DNA of 64,000 bases from Lyophyllum atratum (taxonomy: Eukaryota > Basidiomycota > Agaricomycetes > Agaricales > Lyophyllaceae), in NCBI GenBank assembly GCA_014905825.1, contig JACGCN010000002.1:1488001-1552000 (forward strand), read 5' to 3'. The position numbers and the translations under genes were made by a program. Positions 1 to 8,077 of the stretch are shown here, piece by piece. Numbering within the stretch: the stretch's first letter is position 1; each line of letters begins with the position of its first letter. Under the pieces are notes generated by a model. That model searched no databases, was not told where the DNA came from, and saw only the letters and a program-made list of their open reading frames with translations.

Positions 1-213
1 CGAGTGGATGGTCTAGAAGTTCTATTCTAATCTCTACATCTCTATGTTGGGCCTCTGATTTCTAAATTATGTGATAAGAGTTCCAGAACGTGGCTTCCAC
101 AACGTGCCCTTCCCCTGCAACATGGCATGCTGTTTTAATCTCTTTCGATACCTCTCATTCTGACAGCATCCGAACGGTCCTATACAGGATCCGAAGTTCA
201 TTTAACAATCAAA

Positions 214-1713
214 TTACACCGAGACGGAATATATGAAAAAAGACATACGGCAGTAGTCCCCGGGTTGCATAATAATCCGACAAACAATTGTCCGAGAAAG
301 CTCGAGAATCTCCTCTTCTTTGACGAATGAACAGTTTATCACAGTGACCGTGCTGATGGGGGCTGTCCTTAGCGTGTCGTGGTAATTCTCGATACCTGTA
401 CTGAGGTGGCGCGCGCGAACAAGCTCGACCAATGCCCGTCCAGTCACTTGCCCACACCATCGAAGATCTAGTCGATTAAGCAAAGGACAAAATCCAGTTG
501 GGGCCATGAATCGTTCGATAACTGAATCCGAAATATCGCTTTCGTGTAGGTGCAGTTCTTGCAGACGGGGTAACCTGGCGAAACACGCTACGAAATTACA
601 TGGCGAGAGATCGATGTCATGTAGCTCAAGCAGTTCTAGAGGCGGATCTTGTTGAATAAACTTTGTAATGTTTGTACCGGTTTCTTCTTCAGGGTAGCCT
701 AGAGGGTCCAAAGAAGATCGGAGATAGAGGCGAGATAAGGAAGGGGTCGAAAGATGGGGTAGGAGTCTAAACATTTCAGGAGAGCCAACAAGCACCAGGG
801 TTTGTAAATCAGGGAGGTGCACCAGGTGATTCTCGTCTGACGCTCGCTCGAACTCCCGTGTTTGTCGATATGGGAGCAGAATGGAAAGGTCTTGGAGCGC
901 CGGGAGTCCTTCTAGGAGCCTCAGAGCCTTGTCGATCGACGACTTCGCTGATGCATAGCAAGAAGATAAAGTGATCGACAGAATGGTGATGAGAGAAGGA
1001 ACGGTTCCGGGAGACGGTAATATGTTGCGGATAATGCGAAATGTGCGGAAATGAGCCGCATGGAAGAGATGATCCGTCAAATTAAGGTCGCCTACATCGC
1101 CGACTGGTGTATCGATGTTTTCGTCGAATTCCTCGGCGACAGAGACGCTGAGCGTTCGAAGTTCCGGAGTGGGCCGATTGCAGAGCGTTAGAACGGAATT
1201 TGCGTGGAAAAGACGAGTAGAATTGACGGTAAAACTTTTCCATTGTGTAACTCGTGCCAACAAGATATCCATAACGCCTGAAATACGAGATGGATCATTT
1301 GTTACATCCACTGTGATGCGAAGTGGGCTGCTATGAGCCTTCTCGAGCCAAAAGCGTGTTCGCCCACAAGGATCCCTCCCATCGCAGTTCACATATACAT
1401 GGGACCAGACTGTAGGGATCTCGGCCGCTTTCCGCCATTCCGAACAAACATGAGAGGCCGACAGAGGCGTACGCGTCCAACCGTCACGTACGCATTCCTC
1501 GATTATGCATGCAAGGAGCTCGATTGGCAGGCGCCTTGCCAAGGTTGTTAGTCCTTTGACGTGCTTGATTTTGTCCTGGTATTGCGATTTGCGAAATTGC
1601 AATTGGCGAACAGTGCGCATAAGCGCTTCAATCTCGTCATCAATCAAGGTCACCGCTCTTTCATGAGCCTCTACTTCCATGACGTCCAGCTCAGGGTCTT
1701 CAGAATGTCGCAT
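214..1713 (-). CDS. F-box domain protein with leucine-rich C-terminal part
   Basis: This is a single open frame of about 499 codons without introns. Residues about 1-60 form a charged helix that looks like a coiled coil. An F-box-like stretch follows (LPIELLACIIEECV, then SHVCSEWRKAA and a Trp). The rest is Leu-rich with LRR-like strands (LQELHLHESDISD, LNRLDLRWCGQVTG). This is the usual build of the large Agaricomycete F-box family, whose members are thought to bind Skp1 and present substrates to SCF ubiquitin ligases. No substrate can be inferred. The open frame runs further upstream to about 1815 but has no ATG there, so the first ATG at 1713 is chosen; an upstream exon is possible. It is divergent from SSU72. 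Confidence 0.8.
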   Translation of the reverse strand: MRHSEDPELDVMEVEAHERAVTLIDDEIEALMRTVRQLQFRKSQYQDKIKHVKGLTTLARRLPIELLACIIEECVRDGWTRTPLSASHVCSEWRKAAEIPTVWSHVYVNCDGRDPCGRTRFWLEKAHSSPLRITVDVTNDPSRISGVMDILLARVTQWKSFTVNSTRLFHANSVLTLCNRPTPELRTLSVSVAEEFDENIDTPVGDVGDLNLTDHLFHAAHFRTFRIIRNILPSPGTVPSLITILSITLSSCYASAKSSIDKALRLLEGLPALQDLSILLPYRQTREFERASDENHLVHLPDLQTLVLVGSPEMFRLLPHLSTPSLSRLYLRSSLDPLGYPEEETGTNITKFIQQDPPLELLELHDIDLSPCNFVACFARLPRLQELHLHESDISDSVIERFMAPTGFCPLLNRLDLRWCGQVTGRALVELVRARHLSTGIENYHDTLRTAPISTVTVINCSFVKEEEILELSRTIVCRIIMQPGDYCRMSFFIYSVSV

Positions 1714-2122
1714 AAAGACCTGATGCTCAGGGAAATGGTATATTAGCTCTCTGAAAGTTGGAGAACGGCAGGAAGGCGACGAGGTTGCATACGTACTGGT
1801 TGGGGGCAAGCTCAAAAAGTTATGTTGTCACTTGTTTGTATAAGTTATCCAGCGGCATCGAATGTTCAATAACTTCGCAGTCGACGTTGTCTCCTCAATC
1901 TTATTTGCCCGCCAGTCATTTTCAACCAGGTAAGCACGTATTCCGTTGAGAGAGGCCTATGATGATTCAGAGTGGAAGCTGCACGACCCGTTCCTAAGAT
2001 GTTCTGGGTCGAGATGTAGACCAGAAGTGTTCGAGATACTGCTGAGGCTAACTTGTGAACCAGTCGGTAGACCTCTTGTACTTACCCATCCTGCACAGAC
2101 TTTCTTTCATCTCTCAGCTACC
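1714..2122. other. intergenic, divergent F-box / SSU72 promoter region
   Basis: About 400 bases lie between the two divergent starts. Short open frames are present but none resembles a protein. The 40 bases before the SSU72 ATG are CT-rich (ctttctttcatctctcag), as is common ahead of fungal start codons. Confidence 0.4.
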
Positions 2123-3196
2123 ATGGATCCTCGTCGAGCGCGCGACCCTCGCCTTTCTCGCCCCGACCCTCGTCTACAACGTCTACAAGCAGGCTCGCCG
2201 CCGACGCCTCCACCCCAGAACAGTACTACTCAGCCAGCAGCGCAGTGGGCGGAAAATGGAACCATAAACCCACCACTTCTACCTTCACAACCTTTTCAAT
2301 CTCACGACGATATGCAGACAACAACCGATCAGGTTGTCGCTGCTGAGGGATCGTCGCAACTAGAGTACAAGGCGCGACCTCTCTTTTGTGTTGTCTGCGC
2401 GAGTAATCAGGCATGTCATATCCAGCTTCGGGCAACTTTCATCTAACATCAAGTAGAATCGGTCTATGGAGGGACATTCTGTTCTTTCGTGAGTCATCCT
2501 TACCTGTAACGCATGAAGGATAGGAATAGAACTTCTTTGAAGAAAGGCTGGCTTCCTAGTAATCTCGTCTGGTACAGGGTCAGCCGTTCGTCTCCCAGGT
2601 CCTTCGATTGATAAACCCAATATCTATGCATTCGGGACCCCATACAACGCTATTTTTGAAGAACTCAATTCAAAGGACCCTCGTCTGTTGGTGCTGTCAG
2701 TTTTTACCTGTATAAAACACTCAATGCATTCGCTTAGATACTCGGCTAATGGCCTCCTACAAATGCTCGATCGAAATCGGCGTATAAAGCTTGCTCCAGA
2801 ACGCTGGCAGGAAAGCAAAACGGTGGCGGACGTTGTTATCACCTGTGAAGAACGTTGTTTTGACGCTGTTTGTGATGGTATGTGACGCAATGCATATCCG
2901 ATACAATATGTGAAGGTTCTTCTAGATTTGCTTTCGCGGGGCGGTGAATTCAACAGACCTGTGCATATCATTAACCTGGAGATTAGAGATAACCACGAGG
3001 AGGCGCTGATTGCGGGGAAGGCTATGCTTGATTTAGCTGCCGCGGCACGTTAATGAATTTTAAAAAGTTTGGCAACACTCTGACACACTCTTAGATTGAA
3101 GCGGCCGACGATATCGACGAACGGATAGACGAGATCTTACAGGTGCAACAAGAAAAACACCCGCACAGTATCCTCCATGCTGTGGCTTTTTATTAG
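2123..3196 (+). CDS. SSU72: SSU72, RNA polymerase II CTD Ser5 phosphatase
   Basis: Six exons (2123-2410, 2457-2488, 2543-2686, 2738-2877, 2926-3044, 3095-3196) give 274 residues. SSU72 removes Ser5/Ser7 phosphates from the Pol II C-terminal domain within the cleavage and polyadenylation factor. The CX5R phosphatase loop reads CASNQNR and is built across intron 1. Other family marks are [35 protein letters not shown] and the C-terminal HAVAFY. The first 80 or so residues are an extra Pro/Arg-rich extension with DPR repeats ([12 protein letters not shown]), longer than in yeast or human. Intron 1 must be GC-AG (donor GCATGT) to keep the catalytic loop. Intron 5 is best read as GC-AG (GCACGT), which restores [12 protein letters not shown]; a GT-AG reading 3054-3102 is the alternative. 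Confidence 0.93.
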
Positions 3197-3751
3197 GAGT
3201 TCTCGTTAGATGGCTTTGGTTCCACGACTGCTGTTCCTCCTCAGCTCTTTCGCATAACTACTACAAGGGACGCCTTGGTTTGACTCGACGCACGAGCCAT
3301 ACAGGTAGGGGCTTCAGCGGCGATCTACTCGTTTGCTGATCTGTATAACCAGTACTTCTGTAAGAGTTTGTGTTTTAATTCAATGGCTTCAGGGTCGACT
3401 CAGTGCTTCGACGTCTTGTGTGCTTTGATAGGAGTTCCCAATGTACGCCTTTTTGGCAGAACAGTCAATTGGAGGTCGTCGTGCCTTCATTGACTTATAG
3501 TTACATGCCACTGGCGTACATCTGATTCTTTGCCGTCACATTCATAACCCCCTAAACAGGCTAGACTGTAAGCACGCAATGTGAACGCAAGACTTTGCAA
3601 GCTTTGGCGAGAAGCCCAGAGCATGTCAGCTTCTGCCTGACTGCGTGAGAACCGAAGACGCGATTCCGCCTATTTATGCACATCTAATCTCACTATCCTT
3701 TGCCATCTCTTCCCCCACCCTACCTCAACCACCCCAAGTTCATCCACTGAA
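3197..3751. other. intergenic between SSU72 and peroxiredoxin
   Basis: About 555 bases with no convincing coding frame. The last 90 bases are a pyrimidine-rich leader (ctcttcccccaccctacctc) ahead of the peroxiredoxin ATG. A TATTTATG element sits at about 3670, some 80 bases before the ATG, and could be its TATA signal. Confidence 0.4.
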
Positions 3752-4729
3752 ATGTCTCTCCGACTTGGAAGCATCGCTCCCGACTTCGAGGCCGAAACCA
3801 CCGCCGGCCCTATTAAATTTCACGAGTGGATTGGCGACTCATGGGTAATTCGCCCTCATGTTCCTAGTTTTCCTTCCAGCTGACTTGCCTCAGGCCATTC
3901 TGTTCTCCCACCCTGGTGATTTCACCCCCGTCTGCACCACTGAACTGGGCGAGGTCGCGCGTCGGGCTCCGGACTTCGCAAAGCGGGGCGTCAAGGTGAT
4001 TGGCATTTCTGCCAACGGCCTTGAGGAGCACCACAGATGGGTCCAGGACATCAACGAATTCGGAGGAAAGGTCGGGCCTACAGACGTCCAGTTCCCTATT
4101 GTACGTGATCCCCTTGCTAGACTCGGCTTGGATGACACCTGAAGGCTTCTCTAGATTGCCGATGAAGACAGGAAAATCTCTACCTTGTACGACATGTTGG
4201 ACGCCCAAGACGCCACCAACCGCGACGCGAAAGGCCTTCCATTCACTGTGAGTTAAGGTCCTCGCCGAGCGAATTTTTAGTGACCCCTATTGTCGTAGAT
4301 CCGCACGGTCTTTGTTATCGATCCCAAAAAGGTCATTCGCCTGACCCTCGCCTACCCAGCTTCGACTGGGCGCAACTTTGATGAAATCCTTCGGTGAGTA
4401 GCTATAGTGACCTTTGATGGTGTCAAGTCCAGACATTAATGATGCCACCAGCGTCGTCGACTGTAGGTTTATCAAATGCTGTGATCGTTGCTGGTCCTAT
4501 AACTGTTTTCAGCCCTTCAGATCGGAGACAAGCACCGTGTGACCACTCCCGTCAACTGGAAGAAGGGCGAGGATGTGATCGTCCACCCCTCAGTGACCAA
4601 CGAGGAAGCCAAGACCCTGTTCCCCGATTTTACGATCCACAAGGTGCCTAGAACCCATCTCATACCCATATTCGTATATTGACCGCTTGGTAGCCATATC
4701 TGAGGACCACGCCCTTGAATGTGGAGTGA
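3752..4729 (+). CDS. PRX1: 1-Cys peroxiredoxin (PRX6/Prx1 type)
   Basis: Seven exons (3752-3844, 3894-4100, 4155-4247, 4299-4393, 4452-4462, 4513-4643, 4694-4729) give 221 residues, the usual length of the family. The enzyme reduces hydrogen and organic peroxides. The peroxidatic site is [14 protein letters not shown] near residue 45. The long C-terminal half ([33 protein letters not shown]) and the absence of a resolving second Cys-Pro mark the 1-Cys subgroup. There is no mitochondrial leader, so a cytosolic or nuclear enzyme is more likely than the mitochondrial form. Exon 5 is a micro-exon of only 11 bases (completing Arg, then Val-Val-Asp and the first base of Ser). It is needed to keep the frame. 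Confidence 0.95.
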
Positions 4730-4969
4730 TTGCATCGGAAGCTGCGAAATATATCCGTCACACCTGTAAAATAGTTGTTAGCAAGTATATGGAATGGAAT
4801 AAGGAGATTTCTTGACTAGTTTTCGATCATATACCTGTTAGCGGTGATAAGATTAGATGCCGCAATTTGGGCAACAACTACAAACATCATAGAACGCGCG
4901 TCAACCCCCTCAACTGCACGACAATTAACTTCCCCATTAACCTCCCTCGTTCTCCTTCAGACTTCTACA

Positions 4970-5938
4970 ATGGCTAGCGCAGACGGCGGTGCATACAGGC
5001 GCGTTATTATGGACCCATTCTATCCTCTAGTTCTGACATAAACTCCAGCTACTCTCTCACAGTTTTCTCTCCTAGCGGAAAGTTGGTCCAGATCGAACAC
5101 GCCTTAGCTGCAGTCTCTCAAGGAACCACGAGCCTCGGGATCAAAGGTAGGCTTGCCCGATGACCTCGCTCTCTGATTTCATATATCGCTCGCAGCCTCG
5201 AATGGCATTGTCATTGCCACTGAGAAGAAGACATCGTCTATCTTGATCGACGACTCCATGCTAGACAAGGTCGCAGTCATATGTCCAAACATCGGAATCG
5301 TCTACTCTGGAATGGGTCCTGACTTTCGGGTCTTGATCGCCAAAGCACGAAAGAGCGCCCAAGCCTACTGGAAGATATACGGTGAATACCCGCCAACACG
5401 TGTCTTGACGCAGGAAATCGCAACTGTTATGCAACAGGCTACACAATCAGGGTACGTTCCCACCTCTCTCACGATTATTTGGATCTGTTCATGTGTTAAT
5501 AGAGGTGTACGACCATACGGCGTGTCATTACTTGTTGCTGGATGGGACATCAATCGCGGTCCAACATTGTATCAGGTCGATCCATCAGGGTCTTTCTGGG
5601 CGTGGAAGGCTAGTGCGATAGGGAAGAACATGGTTAATGCGAAGACCTTCCTAGAGAAGCGGTCTGTACCTAATCTTCCGTTTCAGTGCTGACACTGATC
5701 CTCGCTTTTTAGGTATAGCGATGATATCAGCCTAGAAGACGCGATACATACAGCCCTTCTCACCCTGAAGGAAGGGTTCGAGGGCCAGATGACGGAAAAA
5801 ACGATCGAGATTGGCGTCGTCACTGTCCCCAGTATAGCGGACCTGGAAGAGGGGAAGATTGGAGGAGAGACTGGTCGTCCCAAGCCGACATTCAGAAAAT
5901 TGACTGAGGAAGAAGTTAGAGATTACCTATCGCTGTAA
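4970..5938 (+). CDS. PRE8: 20S proteasome subunit alpha 2
   Basis: Five exons (4970-4998, 5049-5146, 5196-5451, 5503-5661, 5713-5938) give 255 residues. It is a structural alpha-ring subunit of the 20S core. The alpha N-terminal signature is [20 protein letters not shown]. Further marks of alpha2 are [36 protein letters not shown] and [17 protein letters not shown]. Intron 1 ends the first exon after GGAY plus two bases. Only a GC-AG intron (donor GCGCGT at 4999, acceptor at 5048) restores the conserved GAYSYSLTVF; no GT donor gives this frame. It lies 240 bases downstream of the peroxiredoxin on the same strand. Confidence 0.95.
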
Positions 5939-6282
5939 CAAAGCTTTCCGCTAGTCGATAGTATGTTGTACGTTCATCCTTTCCATGGACTATTTAATTG
6001 TGGTTAATACAGTATCAGAATACTCCTACCTGCCTCGTGCCTGCAAATCTGATCCGCTTAAACGTCGTCTTTGCCATGGCACCTGCTTGTTACCGAAGGT
6101 TTCGGATTGAACAGTGAACATGCGCGACTCTGCAGACTCTATTTGTTGGTAAATTGATCTCATGCATATCGTGTTATCGCGTTTTTTCAATTTCATCTCA
6201 AGGCACGCCTCGTGCCCTCTAGTGAGTTTAATATGACCTTGAGTGATTATGTCGTCTCATAGCGATTCTTCGCAGCCTTGCG

Positions 6283-6296
6283 GCACGGGGCCGTGC
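6283..6296. promoter_or_regulatory. GC-rich inverted repeat with CGG/CCG arms
   Basis: The sequence gcacggggccgtgc has two 6-base arms around GG. With its flanks it also contains CGG and CCG triplets in the inverted order bound by many Zn2Cys6 dimers. It lies about 490 bases before a Zn2Cys6 gene, so autoregulation is possible but unproven. Confidence 0.3.
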
Positions 6297-6723
6297 ACGA
6301 CTAGACTTGACATCCTTATTTCCCTTATATATTCTCTTGCCGCAATGCTGACGCAGTCAGGGTCTTTTGATTCGCTCGGATCGAGACTTCGAGCTGTAGC
6401 TTCTATCGTGGTCGCCTGAAACACATGCCGACTGGAGGCATAATTTCTGTCAGGGTAACGATTAAGAAAGGTACAGAGAAATTCAATCTCCAGTTCGCCA
6501 ACGATAGAGCAAGACCGATTCGGCTCTTCTTTCCAGTCTGGCCTGGCGCTCTGTGAAGCGCCTGATGATCTTTAGGGTCCACTTCGCCTTCCCCTCAGGA
6601 TGCACCAGCGCATTGCGGCATCTACTCCATTGAGCACATATCTTGGCTCTCTTTTATCATTACATTTTTTCATGGCTTATCCTATGTATTAAATCTTCTC
6701 CGGTGTTCTCCCACCCATCTAGC

Positions 6724-6730
6724 TATATAA
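6724..6730 (+). promoter_or_regulatory. TATA box of Zn2Cys6 gene
   Basis: TATATAA lies 56 bases before the ATG at 6786, a normal distance for a fungal TATA box and leader. Confidence 0.45.
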
Positions 6731-6785
6731 TCCGACATCATGATGCTTTACAGTCAGTTGTCCATCCTTTTTCCAACCCCACCCA

Positions 6786-7630
6786 ATGCCTGCACAGAAA
6801 ACATCTACCCGACGCCCTTCCCAAACCACTAAGCCACGACGGAACCCTATGGCGTGTAAATCTTGCCGTGAGCGTAAAGTCAAGGTTGGACGATTCCAAT
6901 CATCTTTAGACACACTCTAAACTTACCTCGACAGTGCCACTCGAGAGAAGATCAGCACGGACGTCGTTGCGAGCGATGCATAAAAGAAGATCTTGAATGC
7001 CACTATGTCCCGGTTGCAGAACATATGCCTCAATACCGAGATCAGGCACTCTCCTTAAACCAGGGGAGTTTCGACGCCGGTATTGCCGGGACTCTGTCCC
7101 CAGATGGAGCGACTCAGGGGATCCCTGGCACGACCTATCAATGGTCGCACGCACTACAGAATAATTCTCTCTACGATGCGGCACCCCGGCAGAGGATTGA
7201 TATATCCGTCTCGGCGCATGACACTACACCTGTTAGCCACAGCGACATAGCCTACGGAACCTCTTCAGTCTATGAACAGGATTACCAACAACGGATGGAG
7301 GACACCCACGATGGAAGCCAGTCAGTCTCCGATTCTCATGCTGTTAACCGGTGGCCTGGTCAAGTGCATGAGGGGTCACGCTACGGACAACCCGATTTCC
7401 ACCATCATCTACAGTACCCTAGTTCGAGTAACATGGATTATTTCTTGGGGCATAGTGATGACGCAATCGCCCCTATGTCCTCAGAGACGAGGCAAGTCGC
7501 TCACACCCACAGATCCTGCATATACTCACACCCATCAAGCTTTTCGTCAACGAATCACAGCGCTACTGATGTTTGCGTCTTTCCCAACTATTACACCATC
7601 TTTACACAAGAAGGTCAACAACGCCTTTAG
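6786..7630 (+). CDS. small Zn2Cys6 transcription factor
   Basis: Two exons (6786-6884, 6935-7630) give about 264 residues. The zinc cluster is complete after splicing: MACKSCRERKVKC, then a longer loop (HSREDQHGRRC), then ERCIKEDLEC. That is six cysteines binding two zinc ions, so it should be a nuclear sequence-specific DNA-binding protein. The basic run before it (TRRPSQTTKPRRNP) may be the nuclear signal. The remainder is rich in Ser, Gln, His and Tyr and looks disordered. I see no fungal regulator middle-homology domain, so this is a short DNA-binding form. A further 3-prime exon cannot be excluded, because another frame stays open to about 7680. The target genes are unknown. Confidence 0.8.
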
Positions 7631-8077
7631 CAGCAGCGATGCCATTCGAAATCTCAGGGATTCAGTTTGGATATCGATATAATATTACTACCCGTTTAAT
7701 CTGGCCTTCATGGCTTACCAGCGACTTAGTCTGTAGTTTCCGCATTTGATATTTCTACCGTGTTAGATAAATATTTCGACAGAGATCATTGTTTTGGGCG
7801 CCACAACGTCGTGGCCGTGCCAATGTGACAATAATCCCCTTTGAGGCTACTCAATCTGATCCCGTGTTGCCTGCGGCTACGACTAACGTCGCCACGTTCT
7901 TACGAAGGTCCACAGCCCGATCGTGATCGTGCCGACTCGGAAATTTCATGTCCGATAAAATGAGTGTGCAATGACATACATGGCTGATGAGTTCTGCTTT
8001 ACACGTCGAAAATAAAATGGAGAGCATGCGTCCTTGATTATATGTACATTTGTCCGATTCTTACCTGGATCGCAGCG
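7631..8077. other. intergenic, convergent 3-prime ends
   Basis: About 450 bases between the Zn2Cys6 gene (+) and the end of the aldehyde dehydrogenase (-). I see no gene or repeat. Confidence 0.4.

Larger units (their letters stand above)
5939..6785. other. long intergenic region upstream of Zn2Cys6 regulator
   Basis: About 850 bases with no gene-like frame, the longest gap in the window. It holds a perfect GC-rich inverted repeat (6283-6296), a second short palindrome CTGACGCAGTCAG (6348-6360) and a TATATAA box (6724-6730). It is presumably the promoter of the Zn2Cys6 gene plus the 3-prime flank of PRE8. Confidence 0.4.

Noticed and set aside
1714..1815. N-terminal extension of the F-box frame to 1815
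   Set aside because: No ATG in this stretch; an in-frame stop precedes it and the first codon would be TTG.
3054..3102. GT-AG alternative for the last SSU72 intron
   Set aside because: It is possible by rule, but it gives AAAPADDIDE and loses the conserved Ile-Glu that the GC-AG reading restores; kept only as an alternative.
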